Of a stretch of DNA of 7,369 nt, positions 1 through 4,744 are shown one piece after another (the first letter of the stretch is position 1; every line of letters starts with the position of its first letter). The stretch is from Actinomycetota bacterium (lineage in GTDB: Bacteria > Actinomycetota > Acidimicrobiia > Acidimicrobiales > JACDEA01), in NCBI GenBank assembly GCA_013816725.1, contig JACDEA010000099.1, forward strand, positions 1 to 7,369. The letters run 5' to 3'. A program made the position numbers and the translations under genes. Below the pieces are notes generated by a model. The model worked only from the letters and a program-made list of their open reading frames with translations, did no database searches and was not told the origin of the DNA.

Positions 1-124
1 TGCTGTACGGCAGGACCGGTATGCCACCGACCAACGGCCACGACAGCTCTATCCCGTGCTGGCTGGCGAACCCCCAGTGCACGAACATCCCGAGCCGGGC
101 CCCGTCGAACCATTCACCGGTCAC
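1..124 (-). CDS. Alpha-L-fucosidase (GH29), N-terminal fragment cut by the window edge
   Basis: Only the first 41 residues are inside the window. Reading the minus strand from a GTG at 124-122 gives an open frame to the edge. It begins MTGEWFDGARLGMFVHWGFA and continues with SQHGIELSWPLVGG. The WF..AR.GMF.HWG block followed by ELSWPLVGG is the typical start of glycoside hydrolase family 29 enzymes, which release terminal alpha-L-fucose from glycans. The catalytic nucleophile lies further along and cannot be checked. There is no signal peptide before the GH29 block, so a cytoplasmic enzyme is suggested. The GTG overlaps the TGA stop of the upstream oxidoreductase as GTGA (124-121), a 4-nt overlap typical of translational coupling. 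No Shine-Dalgarno-like sequence is evident before it. The family call rests on a short but distinctive stretch; the start is well supported by the overlap. Confidence 0.8.
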   Translation of the reverse strand, partial: MTGEWFDGARLGMFVHWGFASQHGIELSWPLVGGIPVLPYS

Positions 125-957
125 AATGCGGCGAGCGCCTTGGCCAGCGGCTCGAGCACGGCGGGCGTGTGCGGCGGCGGGAGGTACACGATGCCGAGGT
201 CGAGCCCGGCGCCGGCGTACCCCTCGGCCTGCTCCACCACCGCGCCTACATCGCCGTCGGCACCGAGGCGCAGGTGGGTCGAGACCGTGATCTCGGCCGG
301 GTCGCGGCCAATTGCCGCGCAGTGCCCCCGCAGGACGTCGAGCTTTTTTGAGAACTCCTCGACGGTGCCGCCCGGATAGTTCCAGTGCTGCGCGAAGCGC
401 GCTGTCGACCGCAGCGTGCGCTTCTCGCCGGTTCCGCCGATGCATATCGGCGGGTACGGACGCTGTACGGCTTTCGGTTCACACCGCGCCGCCGTGAGCG
501 TGAAGTACTGCCCCTTGAAATCCGAGGTCTCGTTGGTCAGCAACGACGTGATCACTTCCAGCGCTTCGTCGAACCGGTCGAACCGCTCCTTCAGCGAGCC
601 CAGCTCGATGCCGTAAGCGTCGCACTCCTCCAGGTTCCATCCGGCGCCGAGGCCGAGTTCGAGCCGGCCCCCGGAAATGACGTCGAGGGTGGCGGCCATG
701 TTGGCCAGCACCGCCGGGTGCCGGTACACGATCCCGGTGACGAGCACCCCGACTCGCAATCGCCGGGTGGCCTGGGCCAGCGCGGTCAGCGTCAGCCAAC
801 CGTCGAGGCACGGGCCGGTCGAATCGCTGAAGATCGGATAGAAGTGGTCGAACGTCCACGCCGACTCGAACACGTCGATGTCGTCGGCCGCCCGCCACAC
901 TTCGAGCATGTCGGTCCAGGTGGTGTGCTGCGGTGACGTCTTGATCGCGAAGCGCAT
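121..957 (-). CDS. LLM-class (luciferase-like) oxidoreductase, probably F420-dependent
   Basis: This 278-residue protein belongs to the bacterial luciferase-like TIM-barrel family, whose members use FMN or coenzyme F420 to oxidise or reduce small organic substrates in the cytoplasm. The N-terminus MRFAIKTSPQ has the family's first barrel strand. Residues 80-107 (HPAVLANMAATLDVISGGRL, then ELGLGAGW) are the hallmark segment, and residues 167-176 (RPYPPICIGG) form the conserved later strand. The length is usual for the family. The frame is open further upstream to 1008, but the ATG at 957 begins exactly at the conserved strand, and the extra 17 residues would run across the divergent gap and into the neighbouring gene. 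F420 rather than FMN is inferred from the apparent actinobacterial origin and is not shown by the sequence. The substrate cannot be predicted. The stop overlaps the start of a GH29 fucosidase gene, so the two are probably co-transcribed; a direct functional link is not obvious. Confidence 0.9.
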   Translation of the reverse strand: MRFAIKTSPQHTTWTDMLEVWRAADDIDVFESAWTFDHFYPIFSDSTGPCLDGWLTLTALAQATRRLRVGVLVTGIVYRHPAVLANMAATLDVISGGRLELGLGAGWNLEECDAYGIELGSLKERFDRFDEALEVITSLLTNETSDFKGQYFTLTAARCEPKAVQRPYPPICIGGTGEKRTLRSTARFAQHWNYPGGTVEEFSKKLDVLRGHCAAIGRDPAEITVSTHLRLGADGDVGAVVEQAEGYAGAGLDLGIVYLPPPHTPAVLEPLAKALAAL

Positions 958-965
958 GGTCGCGA

Positions 966-982
966 ACGCTACGCGGTAGCGT
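966..982. promoter_or_regulatory. Perfect palindrome holding mirrored -10 boxes between divergent genes
   Basis: ACGCTAC-GCG-GTAGCGT is a 7-bp perfect inverted repeat around a 3-bp centre. It sits in the 35-bp gap between the oxidoreductase ATG (957, minus) and the lipoprotein ATG (993, plus). Each arm reads TAGCGT outward, matching the TANNNT form of an actinobacterial -10 element. On the plus strand the box ends 10 nt before the lipoprotein ATG, and on the minus strand it ends 8 nt before the oxidoreductase ATG. Transcription would therefore start about 2-4 nt upstream of each ATG, giving almost leaderless mRNAs. This fits the absence of a Shine-Dalgarno sequence on both sides. No TTGACA-like -35 is seen on either strand. 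The palindrome could equally be a regulator's operator. The symmetry is seen directly; promoter activity is inferred. Confidence 0.55.
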
Positions 983-992
983 GCCGCCCACG

Positions 993-1745
993 ATGAAACG
1001 CCTTGCAATCGCGCTTTTACTGACTGCGACGGCGGCGACCGCGTGCGGCAACAAATCCGACCGCGACGCGGGCCCGAATCCCGACGCCGTTCTGCGACTG
1101 ACAGGGCCGGCTACCGGTACCGCGGTGCGAGGCAACGTGGTGTCGTTGCGGGTAGCGGCGCAAGGGGTTCGCATCGTCAAGGCCAACGGCGATACGTCGG
1201 GGCGCACTGCGCACTTTCACGTCTTCATCGACCGCAACCCCACCGCGCCGGGCGGCGTCATTCCCAAGACCGGCGACATCGTCCACACCGCGACGACGCC
1301 CATCGTCGTGACGGGACTTCCCGAAGGCCACCACCAGATCTACGTGGTGCTCGGCGATGGCGAGCACCGCCGGCTGGGCCGGGCCGTGGTGCACACGAGC
1401 GTGCACGTCAAGGGGCCTACGCTGAACGCGTCGGCGCCCACCACTGCCAAGGTCGGTGACCCGGTGACGGTGCATGTGGCGACCAAGGGTGCGCGGCTGA
1501 CCCCGGCCGACGGCGATACGTCAGGCCGCAGCGGGCACCTTCATCTGTTCATCGATCGCGACCCAACGGCGGCGGGCCAGCCGATCCCGAAGGCCGCCGA
1601 CATCATCCACACGCCGGCGACCAAGATTGAGATTCCCGCGTTCACCACGCCGGGCGAGCACACGGTCTGGGTGGTGCTCGGCGACGGCAACCACGTGCCG
1701 TTCCAACCGCGCGTGATGGACAAGCTGACAATCAGCGTCAGCTAG
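993..1745 (+). CDS. Lipoprotein with two tandem DUF4399 domains
   Basis: The product has 250 residues. Residues 1-17 (MKRLAIALLLTATAATA) form a signal peptide followed by Cys18. The residues before the cysteine (ATA-C) are an acceptable but not ideal lipobox, so membrane anchoring by a lipid is likely rather than certain. Two copies of one domain follow, at about 44-138 and 152-249. The core DTSGRTAHFHVFIDR (67-81) recurs as DTSGRSGHLHLFIDR (175-189), and each copy continues with P-IP-..DI.HT and then a VVLGDG.H segment (119-125, 228-234). This is the DUF4399 pattern, a family of unknown function. The paired His-x-His (74/76, 182/184) and the later His (125, 234) are conserved between copies and could bind a metal or ligand, but this is speculation. 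An in-frame GTG at 981 is less likely because it overlaps the upstream palindrome. The gene is divergent from the oxidoreductase and convergent with the M23 gene. Its TAG stop lies at the edge of the TA-flanked repeat element. Confidence 0.85.
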   Translation: MKRLAIALLLTATAATACGNKSDRDAGPNPDAVLRLTGPATGTAVRGNVVSLRVAAQGVRIVKANGDTSGRTAHFHVFIDRNPTAPGGVIPKTGDIVHTATTPIVVTGLPEGHHQIYVVLGDGEHRRLGRAVVHTSVHVKGPTLNASAPTTAKVGDPVTVHVATKGARLTPADGDTSGRSGHLHLFIDRDPTAAGQPIPKAADIIHTPATKIEIPAFTTPGEHTVWVVLGDGNHVPFQPRVMDKLTISVS

Positions 1746-1853
1746 GAGTGTGCTGATTAACTACCAACCCACCGGTGGAGTGACGTTCGCTTACGCACGA
1801 CTGCGTGGCTGCGGAGCGGCTGCGGAGCAGCCCAATTAGTCAGCGCACTCCTA
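1743..1853. repeat. TA-flanked 107-bp element with 16-bp terminal inverted repeats (MITE-like)
   Basis: The arms 1743-1760 (TAGGAGTGTGCTGATTAA) and 1836-1853 (TTAGTCAGCGCACTCCTA) are inverted repeats matching at 16 of 18 positions. Both differences are T/C changes that still pair as G-U in plus-strand RNA. If the outermost TA on each side is a target duplication, the element is 1745-1851 (107 bp) with 16-bp terminal repeats starting GGAGTG. No protein is encoded. Internal structure includes the 10-bp palindrome CCACCGGTGG (1769-1778), a hairpin ACGCA-CGAC-TGCGT (1793-1806), and an 11-bp tandem repeat (1807-1828) overlapping a GGCTGC/GCAGCC stem (1807-1812 with 1827-1832). The TA flanks resemble those of IS630/Tc1-mariner derived miniature elements. 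It lies exactly between two convergent genes, so a bidirectional terminator or structured RNA is the main alternative. No U-tract follows the stem. Confidence 0.6.
1807..1828 (+). repeat. 11-bp perfect tandem repeat, two copies
   Basis: GGCTGCGGAGC occurs at 1807-1817 and again immediately at 1818-1828, without a mismatch. The first copy's GGCTGC can pair with GCAGCC at 1827-1832, leaving a 14-nt loop that contains most of the second copy. It is inside the TA-flanked inverted-repeat element and may have arisen by slippage. No function is apparent. Confidence 0.8.
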
Positions 1854-1857
1854 ACAG

Positions 1858-3120
1858 CTACAGATACCGCATCGGATCGACGGGCGTGCCGTTGACCCTG
1901 ACCTCGAAATGGAGATGCGGGCCGGTGGCATAGCCGGTGTGGCCGACGTAGCCGATCACCTGACCCCGCTTGACCGACTGCCCGGCGGCCACGGCTATGC
2001 GACTCTGATGCGCGTAAAGGGTCGCCAACGAGTTGCCATGGTCGATGATCGTGGCATTGCCGTAGCCGCCCTGCGGGCCGGCTGACACCACCACCCCGTC
2101 GGCCGCCGCGTGGATGGGGGTGCCTTCGGAGGCGTCGAAGTCGACGCCGGTGTGCATTCGCACGTCACCGAAGATCGGGTGCACTCGCGGCCCGAACGTG
2201 GATGAGATCGCCGCGCCCGGGATCGGCGACGAGAGAACGCCCTTGCCCGACGGTGCCGTCGTTTGGCCGCTCTGCCGGCCCTTGAGCAAACGGGCGATGG
2301 CGTCGGACTGCGCCTTGAGCTGGTTGTACTTGGCTTGGAACTCGGCCCGCCGGCCGCGGACCTCCTTGAGCAGGTTGGCCGCTTCGGCGGCCGAGGACGC
2401 CGCCTGGGTGCGCGCCTGCTCCTGCGACGTCCGGGCCGCGGCGATGTTGTTGCGCTCGCGCGCCACGACGTCGCGCTGGGCCTTGGCCTCCGCTCGGCGG
2501 CGGGCGACGGCGTCCTGCAGGTCGGCCGCCCCCCGTTGCAGGTCGTCGTACTGGTGGACGATGCGGGTGTGGGTCCGGATCACCGCGTTCATGTATTGCC
2601 GTAGGGCGACGTACTCCCGGAATGTCGCGACCCGAACGCCGACGCTCAGCATCGACGCGTCCGGCCGCCCGACGTACGCGTCGATGGCCCGCTGCTTCAG
2701 CGCCGACTTCCCGAACTTGAGTTGGGCGCTGGCGCGAGAGAGCCGCTCCTCGGCCACGGCCAGCTCACCGTCGACCACGGCCAACCGCTCGCTGGCGGCT
2801 GCGAACTTGGCCTGGGCGGCCGGCAGTTCCTGGTCGAGCTCGGTGATGCGTTGGGCCGACGCGGACTTGCGGGCGTTGGCGGCGTCGAGCTTCTTGAGGA
2901 GTTCGGACTCCTCACGGGACGCCTCGACGATCTTCTTCGACAGGTTGGACAGCTGGACCTGGGCCGGCGCCGTCGGGCTGGAGTTCGATGTCGCCGGCCT
3001 CGTAGTAGTGGTGGCCGCCCGCGCCGGGACCATGGCCACCGCGCCGGCCACCAGGGCGAGCGCGACCACGAGGATGCGTGTCGCCCGGGTCACACCAGTC
3101 ACTTTACTAACAGGAGCCAC
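1858..3120 (-). CDS. Secreted coiled-coil M23 (LytM) murein hydrolase, probable FtsEX partner
   Basis: The 420-residue protein begins with a signal peptide (about 12-35: basic TRATR, a hydrophobic core, then PARA), with cleavage likely after Ala35. A T/S/P-rich stretch and a long heptad-rich region (about 55-285) follow, with high Ala, Glu, Arg and Gln content as in EnvC, PcsB and CwlO-type hydrolases. The C-terminal M23 zinc metallopeptidase domain spans about 298-420. The zinc ligands (His323 and Asp327 in HTGVDF; His404 in HLHF) and the catalytic histidines (His371 in YAH; His402) are all present, so it should be an active endopeptidase cutting peptidoglycan cross-bridges. It lies 17 nt after ftsX, which suggests that FtsX controls it through the coiled coil at the septum. 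The GTG at 3120 is taken as the start because it gives the tightest spacing to ftsX; GTGs at 3102 and 3093 would also keep the signal peptide, and none has a clear ribosome site. Confidence 0.93.
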   Translation of the reverse strand: MAPVSKVTGVTRATRILVVALALVAGAVAMVPARAATTTTRPATSNSSPTAPAQVQLSNLSKKIVEASREESELLKKLDAANARKSASAQRITELDQELPAAQAKFAAASERLAVVDGELAVAEERLSRASAQLKFGKSALKQRAIDAYVGRPDASMLSVGVRVATFREYVALRQYMNAVIRTHTRIVHQYDDLQRGAADLQDAVARRRAEAKAQRDVVARERNNIAAARTSQEQARTQAASSAAEAANLLKEVRGRRAEFQAKYNQLKAQSDAIARLLKGRQSGQTTAPSGKGVLSSPIPGAAISSTFGPRVHPIFGDVRMHTGVDFDASEGTPIHAAADGVVVSAGPQGGYGNATIIDHGNSLATLYAHQSRIAVAAGQSVKRGQVIGYVGHTGYATGPHLHFEVRVNGTPVDPMRYL

Positions 3121-3137
3121 AAGTTAGAAAGCGGCTG

Positions 3138-4022
3138 CTAGACGTCCAGGAAGCGCCTCACGGCGATGGCGGACCCCACAGCCCCGACCATGGCGCCCAC
3201 GAAGAGCAGGAAGATGCCGGTGCCTATGGCGTCGGACGCACGGGCGGCCAGCGTGCTGCCGACCTGGAACGACGGGTCGGTAATGACATCCATCACGACG
3301 TTGCGAAAGGCGTAGACAACGATGAACGCGACCATCGCTCCCACCAGGCCCTGGACCATGCCCTCCAGCATGAACGGCACACGAATGAACCAGTTCGTGG
3401 CCCCGACCAGCTTCATGACCGCAACCTCGCGGCGGCGGGCGAAGATCGCGAGCTGGATCGTGTTCAGGATGAGCAGCGTGGCAGACACCAGCAACACGGT
3501 GGCCACGCCGAAGTAGGCAATCTGGCGCTTTCGAGTGATGTCGAGGAGCCGGTTGATCGTTTCCTTGGCGTAGACGACGTCGCTAACGCCGGGCTGCGAG
3601 TCGAACCGCTGGCCGATCGTCTCGACCAACTCGGCCTTGCGCGGCACAATCCGGAACGAGGGCGGCAGATCCTTGGCGGTGACGACGTCGTTGTAGTCCT
3701 TCACGTTCACGATCTGCTTGAACTCGCGGAACGCCGCTTCTTGATCGACGAACGTCTGGCGCTTCACCTCGGGCATGGCCGACAACTCGCGCCGCACCGC
3801 GTCGATCTGGTTGCTCTCGATGTCGGGCTTGAGGAAGATCGATAGCTCCACGCCGCCGCGCCACTGGATGGTGGCCCGGGTGACGCCCTGCTTGAGCAAC
3901 AGCGCGCCGCCGACCAGCGAGAGCGACACAGCAACTGTGAGGACCGCGGCCAGCGTCATGAGCAGGTTACGCAGGAGATTGCTCGTGGTCTCCTTGGCTA
4001 CGTAGGCGACGGAAACGGCCAT
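3138..4022 (-). CDS. ftsX: Cell division protein FtsX
   Basis: FtsX is the membrane subunit of the FtsEX complex, which couples ATP hydrolysis inside the cell to peptidoglycan hydrolase activation outside. The 294-residue product has the family layout: a cytoplasmic N-terminus, membrane segment 1 (about 22-44), an extracytoplasmic domain (about 45-168) that would contact the hydrolase, and segments 2 (about 170-195), 3 (about 217-239) and 4 (about 267-288). The loop after segment 2 carries RRREVAVMKLVGATNWFIRV (196-215), the conserved FtsX cytoplasmic loop that contacts FtsE. The length is normal for the short Gram-positive type. Its ATG follows the ftsE TAG directly (TAGATG, zero gap) with only a weak purine-rich site inside the end of ftsE, so translation is probably coupled. 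The M23 hydrolase gene follows 17 nt downstream. Confidence 0.97.
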   Translation of the reverse strand: MAVSVAYVAKETTSNLLRNLLMTLAAVLTVAVSLSLVGGALLLKQGVTRATIQWRGGVELSIFLKPDIESNQIDAVRRELSAMPEVKRQTFVDQEAAFREFKQIVNVKDYNDVVTAKDLPPSFRIVPRKAELVETIGQRFDSQPGVSDVVYAKETINRLLDITRKRQIAYFGVATVLLVSATLLILNTIQLAIFARRREVAVMKLVGATNWFIRVPFMLEGMVQGLVGAMVAFIVVYAFRNVVMDVITDPSFQVGSTLAARASDAIGTGIFLLFVGAMVGAVGSAIAVRRFLDV

Positions 4023-4715
4023 CTACGTTTCCGTTCCGTAGCCGTATACGCCGCGCGCCTGGTCGCGCACGACGGTGCCGCGGTCGAGTTCGATCACGCG
4101 CCTGCGCATCGAATCGACGATGCCCTGGTCGTGGGTGGCCATCACGACCGTGGTGCCGGTACGGTTGATGCGGTCGAGGAGCCGCATGATGCCAACCGTG
4201 GTGTTGGGATCGAGGTTCCCGGTGGGCTCGTCGGCCAGGACGATCAGTGGGCGGTTGACGAACGCCCGGGCGATAGCCACGCGTTGCTGCTCACCGCCGG
4301 ATAGTTCGCCGGGAAGGTTGTCGGCCTTCTTGGCCAGACCGACGAGATCGAGGACGACCGGCACCTGCGATGCAATCACGTGCTTGGGCCGGCCGATGAC
4401 TTCGAGCGCGAACGCAACGTTTTCGGCCACGGTCTTGGTGGGGAGCAGCCGGAAGTCCTGGAAGACACAACCGATCTGACGCCGCAGGACCGGAACCTTC
4501 CACGGACTCAGTTTCTGGAGTTCCTTGCCGGCCACGTGGATCACGCCGCCGTCGGGCTCCTCCTCTTTGATGAGCAGGCGCACAAAGGTGGACTTGCCCG
4601 ACCCGGACGGGCCGACCAGGAACACGAACTCACCCTTTTGGATGTCGACGGACACCTCGCGCAGGGCGACGGTGGTTCCCTTGTACGACTTGGTCACGTT
4701 CTCGAGACGGATCAT
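4023..4715 (-). CDS. ftsE: Cell division ATP-binding protein FtsE
   Basis: FtsE is the cytoplasmic ATPase that drives FtsX at the division site. The 230-residue protein carries every ABC nucleotide-binding motif: Walker A GPSGSGKS (35-42, Lys41), Q-loop Gln86, signature LSGGEQ (138-143), Walker B LIVLADEP (157-164, Glu163) and the switch His195. The stretch from the Q-loop, VFQDFRLLPTKTVAENVAFA (84-103), is characteristic of FtsE rather than of other small ABC ATPases, and the FtsX gene follows with no gap. The C-terminus beyond the ABC fold (about 214-230, ending GYGTET) is short. The ATG at 4715 begins directly at the first strand of the fold (MIRLENVTKSY). The upstream gap to prfB is 29 nt and contains a possible -10 box but no clear Shine-Dalgarno sequence. 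Confidence 0.97.
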   Translation of the reverse strand: MIRLENVTKSYKGTTVALREVSVDIQKGEFVFLVGPSGSGKSTFVRLLIKEEEPDGGVIHVAGKELQKLSPWKVPVLRRQIGCVFQDFRLLPTKTVAENVAFALEVIGRPKHVIASQVPVVLDLVGLAKKADNLPGELSGGEQQRVAIARAFVNRPLIVLADEPTGNLDPNTTVGIMRLLDRINRTGTTVVMATHDQGIVDSMRRRVIELDRGTVVRDQARGVYGYGTET

Positions 4716-4727
4716 GAGCGAACGACG

Positions 4728-4736
4728 AGTTTATAA
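4728..4736 (-). promoter_or_regulatory. Possible -10 element upstream of ftsE
   Basis: On the minus strand the gap between prfB and ftsE reads TTATAAACT. It contains TATAAA (4735-4730) and the overlapping TANNNT match TAAACT (4733-4728). It stands out as an AT-rich island in GC-rich DNA. Transcription would start near 4721-4723, about 6-8 nt before the ftsE ATG. No good -35 is found at the usual 16-18 bp spacing; a TTGGTA at 4751-4746 is too close. If real, it lets ftsEX and the M23 gene be expressed separately from secA-prfB. Confidence 0.4.
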
Positions 4737-4744
4737 GCGCGCCT

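Noticed and set aside
385..936. 183-codon plus-strand open frame antisense to the oxidoreductase
   Set aside because: Low-complexity Arg/Gly/Pro-rich product with no family resemblance, lying fully under a conserved gene.
981..992. GTG start 12 nt upstream for the lipoprotein
   Set aside because: It overlaps the palindrome and adds MPPT before a signal peptide that already begins well at MKR.
958..1008. Upstream start for the oxidoreductase (17 extra residues)
   Set aside because: The extension would cover the divergent promoter region and enter the lipoprotein gene, while the ATG at 957 matches the usual family N-terminus.
479..1207. 242-codon minus-strand open frame spanning the divergent gap
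   Set aside because: It overlaps the oxidoreductase in another frame and the lipoprotein in antisense, and its product is Arg/Ala-rich with no recognisable domain.
1739..1860. CAGCTA direct repeat (1739-1744 and 1855-1860) as a 6-bp target duplication
   Set aside because: With these borders the inverted repeats would end asymmetrically (an extra TAA on one side only). The TA flank fits the symmetric ends better.
1843..1860. Classical intrinsic terminator for the lipoprotein gene
   Set aside because: No run of T follows the right arm, and the loop of the outer stem is about 75 nt, so it is not a standard hairpin-plus-U-tract terminator.
2114..3127. 337-codon open frame on the plus strand, antisense to the M23 gene
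   Set aside because: It mirrors a genuine coding frame with signal peptide, coiled coil and M23 motifs. Its protein is Ala/Arg/Ser-rich with no recognisable domain, as expected for an antisense shadow in GC-rich DNA.
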